Positions 1-6,489 of a stretch of DNA of 7,694 nt are shown piece after piece. The notes under the pieces were generated by a model. That model ran no database searches. It saw nothing but the letters and a program-made list of their open reading frames with translations, and was not told the DNA's origin. This stretch comes from Hyphomicrobiales bacterium (GTDB lineage Bacteria > Pseudomonadota > Alphaproteobacteria > Rhizobiales > Xanthobacteraceae), in assembly GCA_021730825.1 (NCBI GenBank), contig JAKFYO010000243.1:1-7694 (forward strand). The letters run 5' to 3'. Positions within the stretch are counted from its first letter, which is position 1. Every line of letters starts with the position of its first letter. Made by a program: the position numbers and the translations under genes.

Positions 1-859
<859 letters not shown>

Positions 860-877
860 CTACTTTATCGCGTTGCG

Positions 878-932
878 GCGGGGCTTCCAAATACTTGTCA
901 GCGGTATCGTTGACGCCGCGCCAAAGCCCCGC
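878..932. repeat. Inverted repeat upstream of hemB
   Basis: GCGGGGCTT at 878-886 is a perfect 9-base inverted match to AAGCCCCGC at 924-932, with 37 bases between. It sits in the leader or promoter region of hemB, 52-106 bases before its start codon. As RNA it could form a GC-rich stem with a large loop; as DNA it could be a pair of protein-binding half-sites. No U-tract follows on either strand, so it is not an intrinsic terminator. The role is unknown, and a chance match in GC-rich DNA is possible. Confidence 0.35.
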
Positions 933-949
933 ATATTCGCGTCATGAAA

Positions 950-965
950 GCGAAACATGCTTCGC
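950..965 (-). terminator. Weak hairpin after the DUF1330 gene
   Basis: On the minus strand, two bases after the TAG stop at 968-970, the sequence GCGAAGCATGTTTCGC can fold into a six-pair stem (one G-U pair) around a CATG loop. It is followed by CTTTC, a poor U-tract. It could attenuate transcription between the DUF1330 gene and hemB, but it is too weak to call a definite terminator. Confidence 0.3.
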
Positions 966-967
966 CC

Positions 968-1255
968 CTACAGGCCCTCGACGCTTACCAGCCGTGCGGA
1001 CGAGACCTCGTCGCGAATGCTTTTCAGGCCCCGATAGACCGGGCCGTTGTAGAACTCTTCCCACGCCGCGACGGACGGAAATTCGAGGAGTACGATGCGG
1101 CGCGGCTCCCAATCGCCTTCGTAAACTTTAAGCGCGCCGCCGCGCGCGAGATACTTCGCGCCGGCCGCGTCGAGCGCCGGTTTCACGCCCTTCATGAAGT
1201 CCTGATAGCGGGCCGCATCGCGGATCTCGACGTCGAAAATAACGTAGGCTGCCAT
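968..1255 (-). CDS. DUF1330 family small protein
   Basis: This 95-residue protein matches the DUF1330 family, small alpha/beta-barrel (ferredoxin-like) proteins thought to act as dimers, with no firmly established reaction. Visible family features are the MAAYVIFDVEIRD opening strand, the Tyr17-containing first helix, the GG...YEGDWEPRRIVLLEFPS segment at residues 39-61, and the following AWEEFYNGPVYRGL helix. There is no signal peptide or membrane segment, so it should be cytosolic. The length is typical of the family. The ATG at 1255 is preceded by AGAGG at a spacing of about eight bases, a good ribosome binding site. The gene is divergent from the valine-catabolism operon, with only 65 bases between the two starts, and lies upstream of hemB on the same strand. 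Family assignment is firm; function is unknown. Confidence 0.88.
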   Translation of the reverse strand: MAAYVIFDVEIRDAARYQDFMKGVKPALDAAGAKYLARGGALKVYEGDWEPRRIVLLEFPSVAAWEEFYNGPVYRGLKSIRDEVSSARLVSVEGL

Positions 1256-1320
1256 CTTTATTTCCTCTTTGATGCGCGCAATCGCACAAACATTGTTGGC
1301 ACGGGTTGAACGAGAAGGCG
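1256..1320. promoter_or_regulatory. Divergent intergenic region between DUF1330 gene and the valine operon
   Basis: These 65 bases separate two outward-facing start codons, so both promoters must be packed here or lie inside the coding regions. The minus-strand ribosome binding site for DUF1330 is at its left end. The middle holds ACAA-ACA-TTGT (1286-1296), a short inverted repeat that could be half-sites of a regulator but is too short to be convincing. I could not assign clear -35 and -10 boxes in either direction. Its promoter role rests on position only. Confidence 0.4.
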
Positions 1321-2460
1321 ATGGATTTCGAACTCTCCGAGGAACAGCAGGCTTTTCGCGACGCGGCGCGGGATTTCGCCCATGACGTGATGATGCCGCG
1401 CGCCAGGCTGTGGGACGAGCAGTCGATCTTCCCGGTGGACGAGCTTCGCGCCGCCGCCTCGCTCGGCTTCGGCGGAATCTACGTGAAGGAAGATGTCGGC
1501 GGCTCGGCGCTCTCGCGTCTCGACGCCGCGATCATCTTCGAGGAGCTGGCGCAGGGCTGCACTTCGACGGCCGCCTATATCTCGATCCACAACATGGCGG
1601 CCTGGATGATCGACACCTTCGGCAACGACGAAGTGCGCGAGCGCTTTTTGCCGAAGCTCTGCACTATGGAGCATTTCGCAAGCTACTGCCTGACCGAGCC
1701 GGGCGCGGGTTCGGACGCGGCGAGCTTGCGCACGACAGCACGGCGCGAGGGCAATGAGTACGTGCTGAACGGCGAGAAGGCGTTCATCTCCGGCGGCGGC
1801 GCCTCCGATATATATGTGTGCATGGTGCGGACCGGCGAGCAGGGCGCCCGCGGCATTTCCTGCATCGTGGTCGAGAAGGACGCGCCCGGTTTGAGCTTCG
1901 GTGCGCAGGAGCAGAAGTTAGGGTGGAAATCGCAGCCGACCTCCGCCGTGATTTTCGAAAACTGCCGGGTGCCGGTGGAAAATCTTATCGGCACTGAGGG
2001 GCAGGGCTTCAAGATCGCGATGGCGGGGCTCGACGGCGGGCGGCTCAACATCGGCGCGTGCTCGCTTGGCGGCGCGCAATTTTGTCTCGACCGCACCATC
2101 GAATATATGCGCGAGCGCAAACAATTCGGGACGAGACTCGCGGATTTTCAGGCGCTGCAGTTTCGCGTGGCCGATTTTGCGACGGAGCTGGAAAGCGCGC
2201 GGCTCTTGTTGTGGGCGGCGGCGCAGAAGGTCGGCGACAAAGCGCCGGGTGCTACCATGACCGCCGCGATGGCCAAGCGCCGCGCCACCGATGTCGGCTT
2301 CGATGTGGTCAACGGCTGCCTGCAACTCCACGGCGGCTACGGTTATCTGCGCGATCACCCGATCGAGCGCGTGCTGCGCGACGTGCGCGTGCATCAAATC
2401 CTGGAAGGCACCAACGAAATCATGCGCGTCATCATCGCGCGCGAGATGCTCGGTAACTGA
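1321..2460 (+). CDS. Acyl-CoA dehydrogenase, isobutyryl-CoA dehydrogenase type
   Basis: A 379-residue FAD-dependent acyl-CoA dehydrogenase, normal length for the family. Electrons would pass to electron-transfer flavoprotein. The N-terminal helical domain opens with [14 protein letters not shown]. The middle beta domain carries [10 protein letters not shown] (residues 123-132) and the flavin-contacting ISGGGASD. The C-terminal domain has ERKQFG (265-270), QLHGGYGY (335-342) and the catalytic base Glu362 in [11 protein letters not shown]. Segments such as [17 protein letters not shown] and [16 protein letters not shown] resemble mammalian ACAD8 (isobutyryl-CoA dehydrogenase), so the likely reaction is isobutyryl-CoA to methacrylyl-CoA in valine breakdown. 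The next gene, a hydrolase of the same pathway, supports this. The in-frame TTG at 1306 could add five residues, but ATG at 1321 fits the family start. GAGAAGG lies just two bases before it, which is closer than usual. The stop overlaps the next start by one base (TGATG). A 2-methylbutyryl-CoA or broader branched-chain substrate cannot be excluded. Confidence 0.93.
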   Translation: MDFELSEEQQAFRDAARDFAHDVMMPRARLWDEQSIFPVDELRAAASLGFGGIYVKEDVGGSALSRLDAAIIFEELAQGCTSTAAYISIHNMAAWMIDTFGNDEVRERFLPKLCTMEHFASYCLTEPGAGSDAASLRTTARREGNEYVLNGEKAFISGGGASDIYVCMVRTGEQGARGISCIVVEKDAPGLSFGAQEQKLGWKSQPTSAVIFENCRVPVENLIGTEGQGFKIAMAGLDGGRLNIGACSLGGAQFCLDRTIEYMRERKQFGTRLADFQALQFRVADFATELESARLLLWAAAQKVGDKAPGATMTAAMAKRRATDVGFDVVNGCLQLHGGYGYLRDHPIERVLRDVRVHQILEGTNEIMRVIIAREMLGN

Positions 2461-3503
2461 TGTCAGAAGAACCGGAAATCCTGTTCGAGCGGCAAGGGTG
2501 CGCGGGTTTCGTCACGCTGAACCGCCCGCACGCGCTGAACGCCGCGACCGACAACATGGTGCGGCAACTCGCGCGTCAGCTCGATCTCTGGGAAAACGAT
2601 TCCGCGATTGATCGCGTCGTGGTGCGCGCGGCGGGCGACCGCGCGTTCTGCGCGGGGGGCGACATCCGCGCACTCTACGAACAATACAAAGCAGGCGAGG
2701 TAAGTAAGTCGATCGACTTCTGGCGCGTCGAATACACGCTCAATCACCGTATCAAAAATTATCCGAAACCCTATATCGCGCTGATCGACGGCATCGTGAT
2801 GGGCGGGGGCGTCGGCCTGTCGCTGCACGGTACGCATCGCGTCGCCGGCGACAAATATTCCTTCGCTTATCCCGAAGTCGGCATCGGCTTTTTTCCGGAT
2901 GTGGGTGCGACGCATGTGTTGCCGCGTCTTCCCGGCAAGATCGGCATGTGGATCGGGCTTACCGGCTGGCGGGTGAATGCGGAGGACGGCGTCTATTGCG
3001 GGCTTGCCACGCATCGCGTCGCGTCTTCGCAGTTTCCGGAGCTGGAGCGTGCGCTGACGACCGACGAAAGCGTCGATGAGATTCTTAAAACCTTCTCGAT
3101 CAGCCGCCACAAGAGCAAGCTCGAAGAAGAACATCCGTTGATCGACCGCATTTTCACGCTGCCTTCGGTCGAGGAAATTCTCGGCGCGCTGGATGGCGAG
3201 ATGAACGAGTTCGCGTCCCAGCTTGCGCGCGCGATGCGACAGAAGTCACCGACCAGCCTCAAGATTGCCTTCGAGCAGGTGCAGCGTGGCAGCAAGCTCG
3301 ATTTTGCCGAGGCGATGGCGACCGAATTCCGCATCGTCAGCCGCGTGGCAAAGGAACCGGAGTTTTACGAAGGCATCCGTGCGGTGGTAATCGATAAGGA
3401 CAATGCGCCGAAATGGAATCCCGCATCGCTCGAAGCGGTCCGCGAGGATAAGTTGGCGTCCTATTTCGCACCGCTCTCTGCGCCTGAGGAATTGAAGCTG
3501 TGA
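2460..3503 (+). CDS. 3-hydroxyisobutyryl-CoA hydrolase (crotonase superfamily)
   Basis: A 347-residue crotonase-fold protein with the extra C-terminal region typical of HIBCH; ordinary enoyl-CoA hydratases are about 260 residues. It should hydrolyse 3-hydroxyisobutyryl-CoA to 3-hydroxyisobutyrate and free CoA, the step between the dehydrogenase upstream and MmsB downstream. Oxyanion-hole segments are FCAGGDIR (residues 63-70) and MGGGVGLSLHG (114-124). The likely catalytic Glu139 lies in FAYPEVGIGFFPDVG, with Asp147 in the same motif. The C-terminal KSPTSLKI and EFYEGIRAVVIDKDNAPKWNP segments match human HIBCH closely. The ATG shares one base with the preceding stop (TGATG), which suggests translational coupling. 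Its own stop overlaps the next GTG start by four bases. Some databases would label it simply enoyl-CoA hydratase/isomerase; the extended C-terminus argues for the hydrolase. No signal peptide; cytosolic. Confidence 0.92.
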   Translation: MSEEPEILFERQGCAGFVTLNRPHALNAATDNMVRQLARQLDLWENDSAIDRVVVRAAGDRAFCAGGDIRALYEQYKAGEVSKSIDFWRVEYTLNHRIKNYPKPYIALIDGIVMGGGVGLSLHGTHRVAGDKYSFAYPEVGIGFFPDVGATHVLPRLPGKIGMWIGLTGWRVNAEDGVYCGLATHRVASSQFPELERALTTDESVDEILKTFSISRHKSKLEEEHPLIDRIFTLPSVEEILGALDGEMNEFASQLARAMRQKSPTSLKIAFEQVQRGSKLDFAEAMATEFRIVSRVAKEPEFYEGIRAVVIDKDNAPKWNPASLEAVREDKLASYFAPLSAPEELKL

Positions 3504-3925
3504 GCCTCTACGAAGATCCGCTCGAAGAAGCAATCGGCCGCGACTCCGTCAAGGTGAAACCGTGGCGGCAGAAGCTGATTTATTTTCAGCGCATCGCCGG
3601 CGGCTTCATGATGGTGAAGGGGATGATCGGCTGGGCGATCATCTGCGGGCTTCCGCTCGGCACGCCTTTCCTGATGATGCGCATGCACGCGAAGGCGTGG
3701 ACGATCTTCTTTTCCGTGATCGATGTCGTGGCCGGTGTCGCGCTTTGGCTCGGCTCGGCGTGGGGGGCAACACTTTGGTTGCTCGTGGTCGCAACCCAGA
3801 TTTCCGCCGACATCGTCTTCGCGGAGCTTGCAGGGCTTTTGGTGCTGCTCACAATCGTCGAAGTTCTGTTCGTCGCGGCTTATGTGTTCATGCGCTTCAA
3901 GGTTTACGAAGAAGACAATCGATAA
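3500..3925 (+). CDS. Small four-helix membrane protein, DUF6163-like
   Basis: A 141-residue integral membrane protein with about four predicted transmembrane helices (roughly residues 31-52, 66-85, 88-106 and 111-131). It has a charged N-terminal tail and a short acidic C-terminus. The segment IFFSVIDVVAGVALWLGSAWG and the earlier MVKGMIGWAIICG resemble, from memory, the DUF6163 family found in Rhizobiales; the function is unknown. The start is the GTG at 3500, inside a GTGA overlap with the stop of the hydrolase gene, so it is probably translationally coupled. The stop is followed after 21 bases by mmsB, which has its own strong ribosome binding site. I see no catalytic or ligand-binding motif. 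It could be an accessory membrane protein that lies here by locus history rather than a valine-pathway component. The gene is real, given overlap, length and composition; the family name is moderately sure. Confidence 0.8.
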   Translation: MSLYEDPLEEAIGRDSVKVKPWRQKLIYFQRIAGGFMMVKGMIGWAIICGLPLGTPFLMMRMHAKAWTIFFSVIDVVAGVALWLGSAWGATLWLLVVATQISADIVFAELAGLLVLLTIVEVLFVAAYVFMRFKVYEEDNR

Positions 3926-3933
3926 GAAATTTC

Positions 3934-3939
3934 GGGAGG
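3934..3939 (+). promoter_or_regulatory. Strong ribosome binding site of mmsB
   Basis: GGGAGG lies seven bases before the ATG at 3947, a near-ideal Shine-Dalgarno. It fixes the mmsB start and gives this gene independent translation, unlike the two overlapping genes before it. Confidence 0.85.
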
Positions 3940-3946
3940 TTCTGGA

Positions 3947-4834
3947 ATGGCAAAAATCGGATTCATCGGGCTCGGCAATATGGGTTTGCCGATGGCACAG
4001 AATCTTCTCAAAGCGGGTCACGAAGTCACCGGCTTCGACGTAAGTCCGGCAGCACCTTCGAAGCTCAGCGAGAGCGGTGGCAAGGCGGCAAAAGAAATCG
4101 GCGACGCCGCGGCAGACATGGATGTCGTCGTCACGATGCTGCCCGCGGGCCAGCACGTGCGCGACGTCTATCTCGGCAATGGCGGCGTGTTCGCGCGTGC
4201 GAAACCGGGCGCTGTCTTCATCGACTGTTCCACTATTGATGTCGAAACCGCCCGCGCGGTGATCGCGGAGGCTTCGAAGAAAGGTTTTCTGATGCTGGAC
4301 GCGCCGGTTTCCGGCGGCGTCGGCGGCGCGCAGGGCGCGACACTCACGTTCATGGTCGGCGGCTTGGACGCGGCGTTTGTCAAGGCGCAGCCAATTCTAG
4401 AAAAGATGGGCAAGACCATCGTGCACGCGGGTGCCGCCGGTGCCGGGCAGGCCGCGAAAATCTGCAACAACATGATCCTCGGTATTTCGATGATCGCAGT
4501 CTCGGAAGCCTTCGTGCTTGCGGAAAAGCTTGGCTTAGATAAGCAGAAGCTGTTCGACATTTCTTCTAAGTCTTCCGGCCAATGCTGGTCGATGACGACT
4601 TATTGCCCGGTGCCGGGGCCGGTGCCGACTTCGCCCGCGAACCGCGACTACGCTGCGGGCTTCACGGCCGCGATGATGCTGAAGGATTTGAAACTCTCGC
4701 AGGAAGCGGCGAAGGCCGCGGGGGCCACGACGCCGCTAGGCGCGAATGCGTCGGCGCTCTACCAGAAATATGCCGACAGCGGCGAGGCGGGCAAAGACTT
4801 CTCCGGCATCATCAATTATCTGCGGGAATCCTGA
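3947..4834 (+). CDS. mmsB: 3-hydroxyisobutyrate dehydrogenase
   Basis: A 295-residue member of the beta-hydroxyacid dehydrogenase family, full length. It oxidises 3-hydroxyisobutyrate to methylmalonate semialdehyde with NAD+. The N-terminal Rossmann fold shows IGFIGLGNMGLPMA (residues 4-17), with Asp31 at the end of strand 2 favouring NAD over NADP. The substrate motif DAPVSGGVGGAQGATL spans 118-133. The catalytic lysine is Lys171 in GAGQAAKICNN, with Asn175 beside it. Lys246 in MMLKDL is the conserved C-terminal-domain lysine near the cofactor. The segment QCWSMTTYCPVPGPVPTSPANRDY (212-235) is typical of true MmsB rather than tartronate semialdehyde or glyoxylate reductases. The neighbours are two other valine-pathway enzymes, so the assignment is well supported. 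mmsA, often adjacent in other bacteria, is absent from this window. Confidence 0.95.
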   Translation: MAKIGFIGLGNMGLPMAQNLLKAGHEVTGFDVSPAAPSKLSESGGKAAKEIGDAAADMDVVVTMLPAGQHVRDVYLGNGGVFARAKPGAVFIDCSTIDVETARAVIAEASKKGFLMLDAPVSGGVGGAQGATLTFMVGGLDAAFVKAQPILEKMGKTIVHAGAAGAGQAAKICNNMILGISMIAVSEAFVLAEKLGLDKQKLFDISSKSSGQCWSMTTYCPVPGPVPTSPANRDYAAGFTAAMMLKDLKLSQEAAKAAGATTPLGANASALYQKYADSGEAGKDFSGIINYLRES

Positions 4835-4840
4835 GTAGAG

Positions 4841-5740
4841 ATGCATGGCGGGCACGATCACTCGCATGGCGGCCATTCGCACGGCCCCGCGCGTCATGAT
4901 CGGGCCTTTGCGATTGGCGTTGCGCTCAATCTAGGTTTTGTCGCCGCTGAGTTTACCTTCGGGTTTCTGTCGCAATCGCTCGCGCTGATCGCTGACGCCG
5001 GGCACAATCTTTCCGATGTCGCGGGCTTAGTGATCGCCTGGTTCGCGGCTTGGCTTGCGCGAAAGCCAGCGACCGCACTGCGCACCTATGGCTATCGCCG
5101 CGCATCCATTCTTGCGGCACTTGCGAATGCAGCACTCCTGATTGCAGCCGTCGTATGGATCGTGGTCGAGGCGGTGCAGCGTTTCTTCGATCCCCAGCCG
5201 GTCGCAAGCATGACCGTGATTGCCGTTGCCGCCATCGGCGTCGTCATCAACACGGCGACTGCGTTGCTCTTCATGCGGGGACGGGAACACGACATCAATA
5301 TTCAGGGTGCGTTCCTGCATATGGCGGCAGATGCCGCCGTATCGCTCGGCGTGGTCGGCGCCGGTATTCTTATTCTTTATACAAATTGGCTCTGGCTCGA
5401 TCCGGCGATCAGCATCCTGATCGCCGCGGTGATCCTGTGGAGCACGTGGTCACTTGCGCGCGACAGCGTGAACCTCTCGCTCGACATGGTGCCGCCGCGC
5501 ATCGATCGGGGAGAGGTGGAGAAGTATCTTGCCGCCTTACCCGGCGTTACCAACGTACATCATCTGCACATCTGGGCGATGAGCACGACGGAAGTTGCGC
5601 TCACCGTACATCTGGTGCGGCCCGGCGCGGTTCTCGACGACGCGTTTCTGAAACAAGCATGCGATGGGCTCAAACGTAGTTTCGGAATCGTGCACGCGAC
5701 GTTCCAGATTGAAGCAGGTGACGGCGCGCGACCGTGCTGA
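4841..5740 (+). CDS. Cation diffusion facilitator (CzcD/ZitB-type) metal exporter
   Basis: A 299-residue CDF-family inner-membrane transporter, probably exporting Zn2+ (or Co2+/Cd2+) in exchange for protons. A histidine-rich N-terminus (His at 2, 5, 7, 9, 12, 14) precedes six predicted membrane helices between about residues 22 and 205. The transport site is the paired HxxxD motif: His55/Asp59 in TM2 (ADAGHNLSD) and His160/Asp164 in TM5 (LHMAADAAVSLG). His in the TM2 position is the usual sign of zinc-preferring members. The cytosolic C-terminal domain (about 210-291) contains the VHHLHIWAMS segment typical of the CzcD/ZitB group. It starts six bases after the mmsB stop, with only a weak GAGTAGAG purine stretch, so it is likely co-transcribed and perhaps translationally coupled. 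It has no evident connection with valine catabolism. Family identification is secure; the exact metal is inferred. Confidence 0.94.
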   Translation: MHGGHDHSHGGHSHGPARHDRAFAIGVALNLGFVAAEFTFGFLSQSLALIADAGHNLSDVAGLVIAWFAAWLARKPATALRTYGYRRASILAALANAALLIAAVVWIVVEAVQRFFDPQPVASMTVIAVAAIGVVINTATALLFMRGREHDINIQGAFLHMAADAAVSLGVVGAGILILYTNWLWLDPAISILIAAVILWSTWSLARDSVNLSLDMVPPRIDRGEVEKYLAALPGVTNVHHLHIWAMSTTEVALTVHLVRPGAVLDDAFLKQACDGLKRSFGIVHATFQIEAGDGARPC

Positions 5741-5762
5741 AACGCTACATAGATCGCGTTTT
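5739..5762 (+). terminator. Possible weak terminator at the end of the five-gene operon
   Basis: AAACGC at 5740-5745, beginning in the stop codon of the exporter gene, pairs with GCGTTT at 5756-5761, leaving a ten-base loop. One more G-U pair is possible. The T-run is mostly within the stem, and the next bases are TACAAGGG, so termination would be inefficient. Readthrough into ldtR is possible. Confidence 0.25.
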
Positions 5763-5786
5763 ACAAGGGTTTTCCGCGCTTCATAA

Positions 5787-5809
5787 AGGAATTGGCAAGG
5801 CTGATTCCT
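5787..5809. promoter_or_regulatory. Inverted repeat in front of ldtR, operator candidate
   Basis: AGGAAT (5787-5792) and ATTCCT (5804-5809) are perfect inverted arms separated by 11 bases. A related but shorter element, AAGGCTTCCT, lies at 5834-5843. It echoes AAGGCT..TTCCT inside and at the right arm of the first site (5797-5809). MarR-family regulators often bind such repeats near their own promoters, so autoregulation by the downstream regulator is plausible. Neither repeat is long enough to be certain by eye. Confidence 0.35.
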
Positions 5810-5836
5810 GACCTTCCATTTATCATTCAATTTAAG
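5808..5836 (+). promoter_or_regulatory. Candidate sigma-70-type promoter for ldtR
   Basis: CTGACC (5808-5813; four of six to TTGACA) and TTTAAG (5831-5836; four of six to TATAAT) are 17 bases apart. They lie in an AT-richer stretch of otherwise GC-rich DNA. The -35 overlaps the right arm of the inverted repeat and the -10 overlaps the second AAGGCTTCCT element, an arrangement suited to repression. TATCAT at 5821-5826 is a closer -10 match but lacks a -35 at proper distance. Weak evidence. Confidence 0.3.
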
Positions 5837-5864
5837 GCTTCCTTTTCGCGTCTTGTGTACAAAG

Positions 5865-5924
5865 ATGCCAACGAGCGGGGACCACTCCGCCGCCAAAAAA
5901 GAACACACGGGGCGTAGAACATGA
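5865..5924 (+). CDS. Possible 19-codon upstream ORF overlapping the ldtR start
   Basis: An ATG at 5865 opens a 19-residue frame (starting MPTSGDHSAAKKEHTG) that ends at the TGA of 5922-5924. It overlaps the ldtR ATG (5921-5923) as ATGA. Such an overlap is typical of translational coupling, so the peptide could set ldtR translation. There is no convincing Shine-Dalgarno before it, only ACAAAG, and the peptide matches nothing I know. The AAAAAA run at 5895-5900 is within it. It may simply be chance open frame in a leader. Confidence 0.25.
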   Translation: MPTSGDHSAAKKEHTGRRT

Positions 5925-6433
5925 AAAACGTAGCGCGCGCGGCGGAAGCCCGCGAACCGCTTGATACATTCGAAGAGCTCAAGACGCCGTATCTCGAGGC
6001 GTTGACGCTGGTGGAACGGCTTCATCGCCGTTTGCTCGATGTCATCAAGGACGAATTCGATCGTCGCGGCCGTTCGGACATCAACAGCGTGCAGGCGCTC
6101 TTGCTGTTCAATATCGGCGGCAGCGAACTGACGGCCGGTGAACTGCGCACGCGCGGTTATTACCTCGGCTCGAACGTTTCCTATAACTTGAAGAAGCTCG
6201 TCGAAATGGGCTACTTGCATCACCAGCGCTCTAGGATCGACCGCCGCTCGGTGCGCATCAGCCTCACCGACAAGGGCAAGGAAGTACACGAGATCGTCGA
6301 AGAGCTTTATCAGAAGCACATTCGCACGCTCGAGAAGGTCGGCGGCATCGGCTCCGAAGATCTTCAGGTTCTGAACAAGGCCTTGCAGCGCCTCGAGCGC
6401 TTCTGGACCGACCAGATCCTCTATCGCCTCTAA
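5921..6433 (+). CDS. ldtR: MarR-family winged-helix regulator, LdtR type
   Basis: A 170-residue MarR-family transcription factor that reads as LdtR, a regulator conserved across Rhizobiales. In Liberibacter and Sinorhizobium it controls an L,D-transpeptidase gene (ldtP), and so cell-wall cross-linking and osmotic tolerance. The most recognisable segment runs from PYLEALTLVERLHRRLLDVI (residues 23-42) into the winged helix at about 53-120. This contains ELRTRGYYLGSNVSYNLKKL, with the recognition helix near 83-95, and the wing HQRSRIDRRSVRISLT (101-116). The flanking N- and C-terminal helices form the dimer interface in this family. ATG at 5921 is preceded by ACGGGGCG at about nine bases, a fair ribosome binding site. 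The gene has its own upstream region of 180 bases and ends 26 bases before a strong terminator, so it is probably monocistronic. ldtP itself is not in this window. The LdtR name is from sequence recall, not a search. Confidence 0.85.
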   Translation: MKNVARAAEAREPLDTFEELKTPYLEALTLVERLHRRLLDVIKDEFDRRGRSDINSVQALLLFNIGGSELTAGELRTRGYYLGSNVSYNLKKLVEMGYLHHQRSRIDRRSVRISLTDKGKEVHEIVEELYQKHIRTLEKVGGIGSEDLQVLNKALQRLERFWTDQILYRL

Positions 6434-6459
6434 GAAATCGGCGGCGCATTCGAACATTC

Positions 6460-6489
6460 AGCCCCGGCAGAAATGCCGGGGCTTTTTTT
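6460..6489 (+). terminator. Intrinsic terminator of ldtR
   Basis: AGCCCCGGCA (6460-6469) and TGCCGGGGCT (6474-6483) form a perfect ten-pair stem closed by a GAAA tetraloop, followed by T's to 6489. It is a strong Rho-independent terminator for the plus strand. On the minus strand the stem is followed by TGAATG, not a U-tract, so it would terminate the convergent gene poorly. The last two T's of the tract, plus the next A, form the stop codon of that gene. Confidence 0.95.

Noticed and set aside
864..890. Minus-strand promoter for hemB (TTGGAA and GATAAA)
   Set aside because: The spacing is only 15 bases and both boxes match weakly, so I did not list it as a feature.
1306..1320. TTG start at 1306 for the acyl-CoA dehydrogenase, adding five residues
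   Set aside because: There is no ribosome binding site at proper distance before TTG, and the family start fits the ATG at 1321 ([12 protein letters not shown]).
1258..2397. Long open frames antisense to the acyl-CoA dehydrogenase gene (for example 1258-1674, 1683-2120 and 1918-2397)
   Set aside because: They are arginine/histidine/proline-rich shadows from GC-rich coding DNA with no recognisable domain, and the opposite strand holds a well-identified gene.
5853..5862. TTGTGTACAA, a short palindrome-like element in the ldtR leader, similar in arms to ACAA..TTGT at 1286-1296
   Set aside because: Four-base arms are expected by chance, and the arm order is reversed between the two places, so a shared operator is not supported.
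5537..6457. A 306-codon minus-strand frame across the end of the CDF gene, the intergenic region and ldtR
   Set aside because: Most of it is antisense to ldtR and the exporter, both firmly identified. It has no family motif, and its composition fits a shadow frame.
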